DNA from: Keratinibaculum paraultunense
GTDB lineage: Bacteria; Bacillota; Clostridia; Tissierellales; Tepidimicrobiaceae
NCBI RefSeq assembly: GCF_016767175.1
Contig: NZ_CP068564.1
Location: 868,001-932,000, forward strand
Direction: 5' to 3'
Length of the DNA: 64,000 nucleotides
The notes under the pieces were generated by a model. The model saw only the letters and a list, made by a program, of their open reading frames with translations, ran no database searches and was not told where the DNA came from. This document shows, piece after piece, positions 55,968 to 64,000 of the stretch (its first letter is position 1; the number at the start of each line of letters is the position of its first letter). A program made the position numbers and the translations under genes.

Positions 55968-56020
55968 AATACTGTATATTATATTTACAATATGATATAA
56001 ATACTATAGGGGGTGTTTTT

Positions 56021-56293
56021 GTGAGTAATAAATTTAATGAAACTATGAAGTTTGAAACACCAAAAGATAAAGATAATGAGGTAAGAGAAATTATTCTAGC
56101 AGTATTTGATGCATTAGAAGAAAAGGGATATAATCCTATAAATCAAATAATTGGTTACATACTATCAGGGGATCCAACCTATATAACTAGCCATAATGAT
56201 GCTAGGAGTTTAATCAGAAAGATTGAGCGAGATGAATTATTAGAGGAAATATTAGGTTGCTATTTGGAGAATGAAAGAGAAAAAGATATTTAG
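56021..56293 (+). CDS. ireB: IreB-family regulatory phosphoprotein
   Basis: 90 residues of the UPF0297/DUF965 family. In Enterococcus IreB is phosphorylated by the PASTA kinase IreK and affects cephalosporin resistance. Family features are NETMKF at the N-terminus with the phosphorylatable Thr region and [30 protein letters not shown] start 56021 with AGGGGGTG upstream. It lies between alaS and a membrane protein gene; ruvX and DUF1292, its usual companions, are three and four genes downstream. Confidence 0.93.
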   Translation: MSNKFNETMKFETPKDKDNEVREIILAVFDALEEKGYNPINQIIGYILSGDPTYITSHNDARSLIRKIERDELLEEILGCYLENEREKDI

Positions 56294-56306
56294 GAGAGAA
56301 ATACAG

Positions 56307-58490
56307 GTGAAAAGAAGTAGAATATATTTAATAATATTTGTTATCATATTTGCATTGTTTTCATTTGAACAAACAAGTTATGGAAGTGATTATAAAGAAT
56401 TGGATTATAAACTTTATATAATAGTTGTAAATAGGCTTACACTTCCAGATATAGAAAAGATGCCTAATATAAAAGGTCTGATAGATGAAGGAAATATTGG
56501 TTTAATGAATACTAGAGGTGTTAATGGCTACAAAGGAGCAGAAAGTTTTGCTACTATAAATGCTTCTGCTAAGACGTATGCAAATAATGAAAGTAGTCAA
56601 TTATATAATTTAAAAGGTAAGTATAAAACTATTTATGAAAATCGTGTGGGAACTGTAGATGAAGAATATGCAATAGGTAATATACAATTAGGTAAATTGT
56701 ATAATCAAAATGAAAAGAATAATTATTCTCCACATATAGGAGCCATAGGTGATAGTATTCACAGTAAAGGTTTGAAAACTGCTGCCTTTGGTAATAGTGA
56801 TACAGATGAAGAGGCTATAAGAACAGGAGCATTAATAGCAATGGACTCTAAAGGTCTAATCGACCTTGGTAATGTTGATGATGTTCTATTAGAGGATATA
56901 AATTATCCATATGGTATAAAAACTGATTATGAAAAAATATTATTGGAATTATCAGCTATTGAAGAAAAAGCGTCTTTATTAGTAATTGATACTGGAGATT
57001 TAGATAGACTTAATAGTTATAGCGATTATTTATCCATAGATATTTTCCAACAAAAAAGGGATTTAATATTAAATGATATTGATAATTTTGTTGGGAACTT
57101 ATTGCCTATTTTAGATAAAGAAAATTCCATGGTAATGATTATTAGTCCTAATGCAGGAGAAGATAGAATAGCTGATAGTAGATTGTCTCCTATTATAATG
57201 TGGGGAAAGGAAATAAAAAAAGGTACTATTACCTCATCTACTACGAACAGAGAAGGTATTATATCTAATTTAGATATTGGTCCCACAATAGCACAATTTT
57301 TGCAAGCTCCTATAGATGGTATGACAGGGAATCCTATTGAAAGTATAAAGAAAGAAGATAGTTTTAAATACATTAAAACAGTTAATAATCGTGTTAATAC
57401 TACATCTAAGGTTAGATCTAAGACTTTATTAATCTATGGGATCATAATAGTTATAACTATGCTGTTAACCTTAGTACTATTGATATTTAATATAGATGTG
57501 GGAAATAAAATAGGTATAGTATTTAATAGATTTTTCTTGTTATTGTATACTATTCCTATGATATTTATATTTAGCTCTTTATTGAGTATAGATAATCTTT
57601 TAAAGTATTTTGTTAGTTTATTCGTATTTATTATTATATTTTGGTTTATCTTTAGGAAATACAACAATTCGAAGTGTATATATTATATATCTATAGGTTA
57701 TTTCGTAATATTTTTGTTGGATTTAATTACCAAAGGAAGTTTTACTAGATATTCAATTATTAGTCATGACCCAATTATTGGAGCTAGATATTTTGGCATG
57801 GGCAATGAGATGGCAGGAATTTTTATAGCCATTGCAACTTTAATAGCAGGTTTATTATTAGATGTATATGAGAATAAATATGCATCTATAGCATTATTGT
57901 TATTATCTATTATAATGATAGGGCATCCTAAATTAGGGGCTAATGTAGGTGGAACCATGGCTATCTTATCAGCAACTATTTATTTTATGTTGTTAATTAT
58001 GGGGAAAAAATTAAATATAAAAAATTTAATTTTATTTATATTTATTACTGGCATAGCAATAACTATTTTAGGATATATAGATACTGTTATAAATCCAAAT
58101 CCAACTCATTTGGGGAAAACTATAAGTTTGATAGAAGAAAAAGGGATAGGAGTTACTCAAAATATTATAGGTAGGAAATTACTTATGAATATTAAATTAA
58201 TTGGAGCTTCTGTCTGGACAAAAGTTATATTTATTGATATAGTAATTCAAGTTGTTCTTTCCTATGTATATAAGAATAGGATATTATATATTATGGAAAA
58301 AGGATTAGGGAAGGGAATTTTGAGCGGTATTATAGGAAGTTTGATTGGTTTATTATTAAATGATTCGGGAATAATACTTTCAGCATTATCCATGAATTTA
58401 ATTACACTATTCTTGTTATTTATTGTTATAGGGCATGGAGAAACATATATAAATGGAAGTGGTAAAATTGAAAAGAACAAAGTTAGGTAA
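56307..58490 (+). CDS. Large membrane protein with alkaline-phosphatase-like extracellular domain
   Basis: 727 residues from GTG 56307, with AGGAGAG 8 bases upstream; an in-frame start at 56271 overlaps ireB and lacks this site. Signal anchor (about 5-23), an extracytoplasmic domain (about 30-365) and then about ten membrane helices (from 375). The soluble part has an alkaline-phosphatase-superfamily look: LYIIVVNRLTLPDIEKMPNI, a Ser/Thr near ESFATINAS, LLVIDTGDLDR, MVMIISPNAGED and SPIIMWGKE. The usual metal ligands are not all evident, so it may be non-catalytic. It could act on lipid- or wall-linked phosphate (inference). Its stop overlaps the next gene. Confidence 0.6.
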   Translation: MKRSRIYLIIFVIIFALFSFEQTSYGSDYKELDYKLYIIVVNRLTLPDIEKMPNIKGLIDEGNIGLMNTRGVNGYKGAESFATINASAKTYANNESSQLYNLKGKYKTIYENRVGTVDEEYAIGNIQLGKLYNQNEKNNYSPHIGAIGDSIHSKGLKTAAFGNSDTDEEAIRTGALIAMDSKGLIDLGNVDDVLLEDINYPYGIKTDYEKILLELSAIEEKASLLVIDTGDLDRLNSYSDYLSIDIFQQKRDLILNDIDNFVGNLLPILDKENSMVMIISPNAGEDRIADSRLSPIIMWGKEIKKGTITSSTTNREGIISNLDIGPTIAQFLQAPIDGMTGNPIESIKKEDSFKYIKTVNNRVNTTSKVRSKTLLIYGIIIVITMLLTLVLLIFNIDVGNKIGIVFNRFFLLLYTIPMIFIFSSLLSIDNLLKYFVSLFVFIIIFWFIFRKYNNSKCIYYISIGYFVIFLLDLITKGSFTRYSIISHDPIIGARYFGMGNEMAGIFIAIATLIAGLLLDVYENKYASIALLLLSIIMIGHPKLGANVGGTMAILSATIYFMLLIMGKKLNIKNLILFIFITGIAITILGYIDTVINPNPTHLGKTISLIEEKGIGVTQNIIGRKLLMNIKLIGASVWTKVIFIDIVIQVVLSYVYKNRILYIMEKGLGKGILSGIIGSLIGLLLNDSGIILSALSMNLITLFLLFIVIGHGETYINGSGKIEKNKVR

Positions 58491-59415
58491 TACAGATATT
58501 GAGGTTTCGAGACTCTGTTTTGGATCATTAACTATAACACCTTTTCAAGCAAATTTGTCAATAGAAGAAGGTGGAAGGCTTATACAATATGCGTACAGTA
58601 AAGGAATAAATTTTATTGATACAGCTGAAATATATGATAATTATGAATATATTAAATATGCACTGCAAGGAATAAAACGAGAAGATTTTGTTATAGCTAC
58701 TAAGTGTTATGCATACACTAAGGAAATGGCAAAACAAAGTTTGGAATTAGCTTTAAAGGAGTTGGATACAGATTATATAGACATATTCTTACTTCATGAG
58801 CAGGAGAGTATTCATACAATTAGAGGGCATTATGAAGCTATAGAATATTTTTTAAAAGCAAAAGATATGGGTAAAATAAGAGCAATAGGTATTTCAACTC
58901 ACAGGGTAGAAGGTGTATATGCTGTAACTCAATATGATGAGCTTGATGTGGTTCATCCTATTATAAATATGGCAGGTATTGGAATACAGGATGGAAGTAT
59001 CCAGGATATGTTAAATATTATAAAAAAAGCTTATAATATGGGAAAGGGTATATATGGTATGAAACCTCTAGGAGGAGGACATTTAATTGGTGAAGTAGAA
59101 GAAGCATTTAATTTTGTAAATAGTGTACCTTACATTCATTCTTTTGCTATAGGAATGCAATCTAAAGAAGAGGTAGATTGTAATATAGCTTTACTAAAAA
59201 CTGGGAAGATACCTAACGATTTAAAAGAAAAATTAAAAAAGAAAAAAAGAAGATTAATAGTAGCGGACTATTGCATAGCTTGTGGAAATTGTGTAAAAAC
59301 TTGTAAACAAAATGGAATTGAAATAATTGATGGTAAAGCTATTCCTAATGAGAATTGTATACTTTGTGGTTATTGTGCAAGAAATTGTCCGGAATTTTGT
59401 ATTAAGGTAATATAG
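58468..59415 (+). CDS. Aldo/keto reductase with C-terminal ferredoxin domain
   Basis: 315 residues from TTG 58468, preferred because the family start KRTKLGNTDIEVSRLCFG then begins at once and GGAAGTGG is just upstream; an ATG at 58453 is possible. AKR TIM barrel with the catalytic Asp/Tyr/Lys/His set in FIDTAEIYDN, ATKCYAY and DIFLLHEQ. A C-terminal 2[4Fe-4S] domain has CIACGNCVKTC and CILCGYCARNC. Such proteins may use ferredoxin-type electrons; the substrate is unknown. It overlaps the membrane protein gene by about 23 bases. Confidence 0.9.
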   Translation: MKRTKLGNTDIEVSRLCFGSLTITPFQANLSIEEGGRLIQYAYSKGINFIDTAEIYDNYEYIKYALQGIKREDFVIATKCYAYTKEMAKQSLELALKELDTDYIDIFLLHEQESIHTIRGHYEAIEYFLKAKDMGKIRAIGISTHRVEGVYAVTQYDELDVVHPIINMAGIGIQDGSIQDMLNIIKKAYNMGKGIYGMKPLGGGHLIGEVEEAFNFVNSVPYIHSFAIGMQSKEEVDCNIALLKTGKIPNDLKEKLKKKKRRLIVADYCIACGNCVKTCKQNGIEIIDGKAIPNENCILCGYCARNCPEFCIKVI

Positions 59416-59427
59416 AAGGAGAGATAT

Positions 59428-59838
59428 ATGGAAAGAATAATGGGATTAGATGTAGGCGATAAAACTATAGGAGTTGCATTAAGCGATCCTTTAAAAATTA
59501 CAGCTCAAGGTCTTAAAACCATAAAGCGAAAAAATATTAACGATGATATAAAAGAAATAGAAGATATTATACAAAAATATAATGTAACTAAGATAGTAGT
59601 TGGACTGCCTAAAAATATGAATAATACTATAGGTCCCCAAGGAGAGAAAGTATTAAACTTTGTAAAAAAATTAAAAAAAAGGATAGATGTAGATATAATA
59701 CTAGAAGATGAAAGACTTACTACAGTAGCAGCTGAAAAAATGTTAATAGAAGGAGATGTAAGTAGAAAAAATAGAAAAAAAGTTATAGATAAGGTAGCTG
59801 CAACTTATATATTACAGACTTATCTTGATAGGAATTAA
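59428..59838 (+). CDS. ruvX: RuvX/YqgF Holliday-junction-resolvase-like nuclease
   Basis: 136 residues with RNase H-like fold. YqgF/RuvX is implicated in 16S rRNA 5'-end processing. Signatures are [16 protein letters not shown] at the N-terminus, [15 protein letters not shown], and [20 protein letters not shown] with catalytic acids. ATG start with AAGGAGAG upstream. The DUF1292 gene follows. Confidence 0.94.
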   Translation: MERIMGLDVGDKTIGVALSDPLKITAQGLKTIKRKNINDDIKEIEDIIQKYNVTKIVVGLPKNMNNTIGPQGEKVLNFVKKLKKRIDVDIILEDERLTTVAAEKMLIEGDVSRKNRKKVIDKVAATYILQTYLDRN

Positions 59839-59850
59839 AGAGGTGAGAAT

Positions 59851-60102
59851 ATGAATGATACAATAGTTTTATTAGATGAAATGGGAAACGAAATAGAATT
59901 TCAAGTGTTATCAACTTTTGGTATAGACGATGTAGATTATGCAGCTTTATTGCCAGTTGGTGATATGGAATCATTAACCTATTTACTTCGCATAGAATAT
60001 GATGAAGATGGAGACTTAATGTTGGTAGGTATTGATGACGAAAAAGAGTTTAATGAAGTAATAGAGGTTTATGAAGAAATACAAAGGGAAAAGCTTCAGT
60101 AG
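59851..60102 (+). CDS. DUF1292 protein
   Basis: 83 residues of the DUF1292 (UPF0473) family, which travels with ireB and ruvX in Firmicutes. Acidic, with LLDEMGNEIEFQVLSTFGIDD and YAALLPVGD followed by a basic-poor C-terminal helix (FNEVIEVYEEIQREK). Function not established. ATG start with AGAGGTGAG upstream. Confidence 0.88.
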   Translation: MNDTIVLLDEMGNEIEFQVLSTFGIDDVDYAALLPVGDMESLTYLLRIEYDEDGDLMLVGIDDEKEFNEVIEVYEEIQREKLQ

Positions 60103-60112
60103 ATGTAAATGG

Positions 60113-60141
60113 TTGACAAATAGTATATCTACTAGTATTCT
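60113..60141 (+). promoter_or_regulatory. Promoter of the Fur-family gene
   Basis: TTGACA (60113-60118), 17 bases, TATTCT (60136-60141). The -10 overlaps a 9-1-9 inverted repeat. Confidence 0.65.
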
Positions 60142-60154
60142 ATAATATAGAATA
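60136..60154. promoter_or_regulatory. Perfect 9-1-9 inverted repeat, candidate Fur-family operator
   Basis: TATTCTATA-A-TATAGAATA: two exactly complementary nine-base arms around one A, the geometry of Fur, PerR and Zur boxes. It covers the -10 region of the gene for a Fur-family regulator, so autoregulation is likely (inference). Confidence 0.6.
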
Positions 60155-60170
60155 ATAAGCGGGTGAAAAT

Positions 60171-60608
60171 ATGGATATTAATATGGATGAGATTAAAGAA
60201 ATATTTAAAGAGGAGGGATATAAGCTTACTACTCAGAGAAGGGCTATATTGGATGCAATTGTTGAAAATCATGAAAAACATCTAAGCCCTGAGGAGATTT
60301 ACGACATAGTAAAGAAGAAATATCCAGAGATCGGTATAGCTACGGTTTATAGGACATTACAATTATTAGAAAAGTTAAATATAATATATAGATTAAATTT
60401 TGATGATGGCTATAACAGATACGAGCTAAATTGTAATTCTGAGAATCATCATCATCATCATTTGATTTGCCTAAAATGTGGGAAGGTGATAGAAGTAAAA
60501 TTAGATCTATTAGAAAACTTAGAAAACGAAATCGAAAATGAAAATGGTTTTAAAATAGTAGATCATAATGTGAAATTTTTTGGATACTGTAATAGGTGCC
60601 AAGAGTAA
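60171..60608 (+). CDS. fur: Fur-family metal- or peroxide-responsive repressor
   Basis: 145 residues. Winged helix (LSPEEIYDIVKKKYPEIGIATVYRTLQLLEKLNII) followed by a dimerisation domain with five consecutive His (in ENHHHHHLICLKCG) and two structural-zinc Cys pairs CLKC and CNRC. Members include Fur (iron), PerR (peroxide) and Zur (zinc); from this sequence I cannot decide which, though iron Fur or PerR are most likely. ATG start with AGCGGGTG upstream. A terminator overlaps the stop. Confidence 0.88.
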   Translation: MDINMDEIKEIFKEEGYKLTTQRRAILDAIVENHEKHLSPEEIYDIVKKKYPEIGIATVYRTLQLLEKLNIIYRLNFDDGYNRYELNCNSENHHHHHLICLKCGKVIEVKLDLLENLENEIENENGFKIVDHNVKFFGYCNRCQE

Positions 60609-60635
60609 ATCCCATTTAGGGATTTATTTTTTTAG
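60606..60635 (+). terminator. Terminator of the Fur-family gene
   Basis: TAAATCCC (60606-60613) pairs with GGGATTTA (60619-60626), followed by seven T. The stop codon forms the base of the stem. Confidence 0.9.
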
Positions 60636-60712
60636 GTTGTACAAAATATTATTTCAATGATTGAGAATTTTAATAATAAATGAAGAAATTAATGTTTAAA
60701 GGAGATGATAGA

Positions 60713-62377
60713 GTGGCAAAAAAACCAAACAAATTAAAAATTATTCCACTAGGTGGATTAGGAGAAGTAGGGAAAAATATTACTATATTTGAATATAAGG
60801 ATGATATAGTTATAGTTGATTGCGGTATGAGTTTTCCAGAGGATGAGATGCTTGGAATTGATGTAGTTATACCGGACATAACTTATTTATTTAAAAACAA
60901 AGAAAAGATAAGAGGTATAGTTTTAACTCATGGGCATGAGGATCATATTGGAGGATTACCTTATGTTTTAAAGAAGCTCAATGTTCCTATTTATGGAACT
61001 AAGTTAACTTTAGGACTTGTAGAAAACAAATTGAAAGAGCATAAGTTGAATAATGTAAAATTAAATGAAGTAAGAGCTGGTGATATAATTAAATTAGGTT
61101 GTTTTAAAATAGAATTTATAAAAACAAGTCATAGCATACCTGATAGCGTTGCATTGGCTATAGATACACCTGTTGGTATGGTAGTCCATACTGGAGATTT
61201 CAAAATAGATTATACACCTATCAATGGTAATTTAATAGATCTTCATAAATTTGCGGAAATAGGGAAGAAGGGTGTATTAGCTTTATTGGCAGATAGTACT
61301 AATGTGGAGAGACCTGGATATACTATGTCGGAAAAGACTGTGGGGGATACTTTCAATGATATATTTTTAAAAGCTCCTCAAAGGATAATTGTTGCAACTT
61401 TTGCTTCTAATGTTCATAGAATACAACAAGTTATAGATGCAGCAGAAATGTTTAATAGAAAAGTTGTATTATCTGGAAGAAGCATGATAAACACTACTAA
61501 TGTAGCTAAGGAATTAGGATATTTACGAGTACAAGAAAGTACCATAATAGATATAAATGACATGGATAGATATTCTAGTAACCAAATAGTAATCCTTACT
61601 ACAGGAAGTCAAGGAGAGCCTATGTCTGCTTTAACTAGAATGGCATTTTCAGAGCATAGAAAAATAGAGTTGGTACCAGGGGATTTAGTAGTAATTTCTG
61701 CAAGCCCTATACCAGGTAATGAGAAGACTGTATCAGGAATTATTAATAGATTAATGGAAATTGGAACGAAGGTTATATATGAATCATTAGCAGATGTTCA
61801 TGTCTCAGGACATGCGTGTCAAGAAGAATTAAAATTAATCCATACATTATTAAATCCGAAATATTTTATACCCGTTCATGGCGAATATAGACATCTCAAA
61901 AGGCATGAAGAATTAGCAATTGAGCTAGGAATGCCTAAGGAAAATATATTTTTAGCTAAAAATGGTTCTGTGATAGAATTTACTAAAAATTCTGCGAATA
62001 TGGGGCAATCAGTTCAAGCAGGTAATATTTTAGTAGATGGTCTTGGAGTGGGAGATGTAGGAAATATTGTTTTAAGAGATAGAAAACATCTTTCTGAAGA
62101 TGGATTGATAGTAGTTGTTGTTACTATTAGTAAGCAAGATGGAAAAGTAATTGCAGGTCCAGATATTATATCAAGAGGATTTGTATATGTGAGGGAATCT
62201 GAGGATTTAATGGAAGAAGCAAGAAAGGTAGTAAGAGATGTTTTAACAGAATGTGAAAAACGTCATATAACCGATTGGGCTACATTAAAATCTAGTATGC
62301 GTAATGCATTAAGAAGTTTTATATATGAAAAGATAAAGAGAAATCCAATGATACTGCCTATTATAATGGAAGTATAA
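60713..62377 (+). CDS. rnj: Ribonuclease J
   Basis: 554 residues from GTG 60713, with GGAGATGA upstream; the frame is open from 60680 but without family conservation. Metallo-beta-lactamase/beta-CASP ribonuclease with 5'-exo and endo activity in mRNA decay and rRNA maturation. Starts KIIPLGGLGEVGKN; the zinc motif HGHEDH is at residues 73-78; further HTGDFKIDYTP, ADSTNVERPGYT, TGSQGEP and HVSGHA are intact. RNase J1 versus J2 cannot be assigned safely. A long hairpin terminator follows. Confidence 0.95.
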   Translation: MAKKPNKLKIIPLGGLGEVGKNITIFEYKDDIVIVDCGMSFPEDEMLGIDVVIPDITYLFKNKEKIRGIVLTHGHEDHIGGLPYVLKKLNVPIYGTKLTLGLVENKLKEHKLNNVKLNEVRAGDIIKLGCFKIEFIKTSHSIPDSVALAIDTPVGMVVHTGDFKIDYTPINGNLIDLHKFAEIGKKGVLALLADSTNVERPGYTMSEKTVGDTFNDIFLKAPQRIIVATFASNVHRIQQVIDAAEMFNRKVVLSGRSMINTTNVAKELGYLRVQESTIIDINDMDRYSSNQIVILTTGSQGEPMSALTRMAFSEHRKIELVPGDLVVISASPIPGNEKTVSGIINRLMEIGTKVIYESLADVHVSGHACQEELKLIHTLLNPKYFIPVHGEYRHLKRHEELAIELGMPKENIFLAKNGSVIEFTKNSANMGQSVQAGNILVDGLGVGDVGNIVLRDRKHLSEDGLIVVVVTISKQDGKVIAGPDIISRGFVYVRESEDLMEEARKVVRDVLTECEKRHITDWATLKSSMRNALRSFIYEKIKRNPMILPIIMEV

Positions 62378-62414
62378 TAATAGTCCTAGCTTAAAGCTAG
62401 GACTATTATTTTTA
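62376..62414 (+). terminator. Terminator of the RNase J gene
   Basis: Seventeen-base perfect arms (62376-62392, 62394-62410) leading into T-rich sequence. The outer 13 bases of the arm, AATAATAGTCCTA, are the same as in the hairpin after leuS. Confidence 0.88.
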
Positions 62415-62520
62415 TACCTGTTCAATATTATAGATTAATGATATAATATTTAATTAACATGGTATCATTGCTATTATGTATCATAAAATCATTTATAATA
62501 ATTAATTAGGAGGTATAAAT

Positions 62521-62859
62521 ATGTCTAATGTTTATGACCAAGCTCATAAGTTAGCAAAGGCAATAAGAGCATCAGAGGAATATAAACTTTACAAAGAAAA
62601 AAGAAAAATTCTCTGTTCTGATGAAAAGAATAAAAAAATGGTTGAGGATTTTCAAGAGAAATTATTTAAATTGCAGATGGATCAATTTTCTGGTAAGGAA
62701 GTTGATGAATCGGAATTAGATAAGTTGAAAAAATTAGAAGATGTGCTGATACTTAATCCAATTATAAAGGACTATTTTATAGCAGAAATGAGGTTTAGCC
62801 AGCTAGTTCATGATATAAACAATATTATTGGAGAAGCTATAGATTTAGAAGAAGATTAA
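62521..62859 (+). CDS. ylbF: YlbF-family regulator
   Basis: 112 residues, all-helical YlbF/YmcA (DUF964) family: YDQAHKLAKAIRASEEYKLYKEKR, then NKKMVEDFQEKLFKLQMDQFSGKE and FSQLVHDINNIIGEAI. In Bacillus such proteins form a complex with RNase Y that guides mRNA processing and affects sporulation and biofilm. Placement next to the RNase J gene agrees with a link to RNA decay. ATG start with TTAGGAGGT upstream. Confidence 0.9.
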   Translation: MSNVYDQAHKLAKAIRASEEYKLYKEKRKILCSDEKNKKMVEDFQEKLFKLQMDQFSGKEVDESELDKLKKLEDVLILNPIIKDYFIAEMRFSQLVHDINNIIGEAIDLEED

Positions 62860-62953
62860 TAGTGATTAAATAATATATTTAGTTATCTACATTTTACAAA
62901 AAAATTATGGAAAGAAATGAAATAGATAACTACTTATTCAGAGGTGGATTATT

Positions 62954-64000
62954 GTGTTAGAAACTACTAATGTAAAGAAAAAAAACAAGATTAAGAGAAT
63001 ATTAATCATCTTAATTTTAATAGTTGGTATTTTAATAGTGGGGAAGGTATATTACGATTGGGGATTTACTGCAGTAGATATTGAGAATCCAAAGGATGTC
63101 TCTGTTGAAATACCTTTTGGTAGTAGTTCAAATAGGATAGCTAATATATTGAAGGAAAAAGGCTTAATTAAAAGTGAATTAATATTTAAAATTGCAGTAA
63201 AAAAAAGTGATATAGGTGAAGAATTAAAAGCAGGGAAATATATATTAAGCACAGATATGGACATATATAAAATAATTGATGAGCTAACTAAAGGTGGAAA
63301 AAATGAAAACGTAATAAGATTTACCATTCCAGAAGGATATGAAATACAACAAATAGCAGATAAGTTAGCTAACGAAGGTGTTGTAGATAAGGAACGTTTT
63401 TTAGAATTAACATCTAATAAGAAATATTTTGAAGATAAGCATCCTATTTTAAAGGAATTGAAAGAAGGACAATGCTTGGAAGGATTTTTATTTCCTTCTA
63501 CCTATGAAATATATACAAACACAACAGAAGAAGATATAATAGATAAAATGCTTTCTAAATTTGAAGAGGTGTTTGAAAGAAGTGTTAGACCTCATATGGA
63601 TAAATATGATTTTACTGTAAACGAAGTGGTCACTTTGGCTTCTATTATAGAGAGAGAAAGTAAACTAGATGAAGAAAGGGAACTTATATCTGCAGTATTT
63701 CACAATCGTTTGAATAAAGGAATGTTATTGGAGTCTTGTGCTACTGTTCAATATGCATTAGGTGAACGGAAGGAAGTATTATCAAAAAAGGATCTAAAAA
63801 TAGATTCGGAATATAATACTTATATACATGAGGGATTACCTCCAACCCCTATAGCATCACCTGGAGAGAAGTCATTAATTGCAGCAGTAAATCCAGCTGA
63901 TGTAGATTATTTGTATTTTCGTACAAAGGAAGATGGAACTGGAGGACATATTTTTTCTAGAACCTATGAAGAACATTTAAAAGCAAAACCTAAAAAATAA
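62954..64000 (+). CDS. mltG: Endolytic transglycosylase MltG
   Basis: 348 residues, complete: its TAA is the last three bases of the window. One N-terminal membrane helix (about 14-34), a LysM-like region (about 45-130) and the YceG/MltG domain with the catalytic Glu in LASIIERESK and the block AVFHNRLNKGMLLESCATVQYALG. It cleaves nascent glycan strands, setting chain length. GTG start 62954 with AGAGGTGG upstream. Confidence 0.94.
   Translation: MLETTNVKKKNKIKRILIILILIVGILIVGKVYYDWGFTAVDIENPKDVSVEIPFGSSSNRIANILKEKGLIKSELIFKIAVKKSDIGEELKAGKYILSTDMDIYKIIDELTKGGKNENVIRFTIPEGYEIQQIADKLANEGVVDKERFLELTSNKKYFEDKHPILKELKEGQCLEGFLFPSTYEIYTNTTEEDIIDKMLSKFEEVFERSVRPHMDKYDFTVNEVVTLASIIERESKLDEERELISAVFHNRLNKGMLLESCATVQYALGERKEVLSKKDLKIDSEYNTYIHEGLPPTPIASPGEKSLIAAVNPADVDYLYFRTKEDGTGGHIFSRTYEEHLKAKPKK

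Noticed and set aside
60448-60462. Five-histidine run that could look like a tag
   Set aside because: It falls where Fur-family proteins have a His-rich metal site, so it is native.
62459-62509. 16-codon ORF before ylbF
   Set aside because: No ribosome binding site and no recognisable features.
1-64000. CRISPR arrays, insertion sequences, prophage, tRNA and rRNA genes
   Set aside because: No spaced repeats, transposase or integrase motifs, tRNA-like cloverleaves or rRNA sequence were seen anywhere in the window.

Overview
The window is a 64 kb piece of chromosome from a low-GC, Gram-positive, endospore-forming anaerobe of the Clostridia/Tissierellia type. The evidence is AT-rich coding sequence with strong AGGAGG-type ribosome binding sites and many TTG/GTG starts, plus the sporulation genes spoIIGA-sigE-sigG, spoVD and a YhcN-type lipoprotein. 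A mDAP-type MurE, two T-box leaders and Isc-type Fe-S assembly fit this. I see no rRNA, tRNA, insertion sequence, prophage, CRISPR array or plasmid gene. It is almost entirely core chromosome, with a few accessory or poorly described loci between the core blocks.

Layout. 1-6.3 kb: end of hflX, a Nudix-fold protein with a degraded Nudix box, a YigZ-family protein, two half-size TSUP permeases, nadE, yebC, a 57-residue orphan, and a pair of membrane proteins (TIGR01906-like and a membrane-anchored Mrr-like nuclease fold). 6.3-9.8 kb: aroC-aroB-aroA. 9.8-14.8 kb: pduL-deoC, a GlcNAc-type PTS IICB permease with a TIM-barrel-like partner, and ychF on the other strand. 15-17.7 kb: sporulation lipoprotein, a yfmF-like inactive M16 protein, lgt. 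17.8-33.2 kb: the division/cell-wall (dcw) cluster mraZ-rsmH-ftsL-spoVD-murE-mraY-murD-ftsW/spoVE-murG-murA-divIB-DUF881-DUF881-sbp-ftsZ, without murF, murC, murB or ftsA. 33.3-36 kb: spoIIGA-sigE and sigG. 36-40.5 kb: ylmC/ymxH, nrdR, pgeF, a sigma-54 activator, rarA. 40.5-45 kb: asnS and leuS, each behind its own T-box riboswitch. 45-48.9 kb: degV, an SDR-type threonine dehydrogenase, and a divergent pair of unknown, possibly spore-related genes. 49-53.2 kb: iscR-iscS-iscU, PRC-barrel and YtxH-like small proteins, an AI-2E/PerM-family permease. 53.2-64 kb: alaS, ireB, a 727-residue phosphatase-like membrane protein, a ferredoxin-type aldo/keto reductase, ruvX, DUF1292, a Fur-family regulator, RNase J, ylbF and mltG, whose stop codon is the last three bases of the window.

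How the parts connect. The dcw block makes lipid II precursors and the divisome, under a MraZ operator of three repeats spaced exactly 10 bp. It runs straight into the mother-cell/forespore sigma-factor block, whose promoters carry recognisable Spo0A-like and sigma-F-like elements. The two T-boxes couple asnS and leuS to charging of tRNA-Asn (specifier AAC) and tRNA-Leu (specifier CTC). alaS has no T-box; it has a consensus sigma-A promoter followed almost at once by a terminator hairpin. A Fur-family gene has a perfect 9-1-9 inverted repeat over its own -10 region.

No single obviously new multi-gene defence or secretion system stands out. The best candidates for undescribed biology are the divergent 46.9-48.9 kb pair, the membrane Mrr-like/TIGR01906 pair, the alaS leader, the degenerate Nudix protein and the 727-residue phosphatase-like membrane protein.
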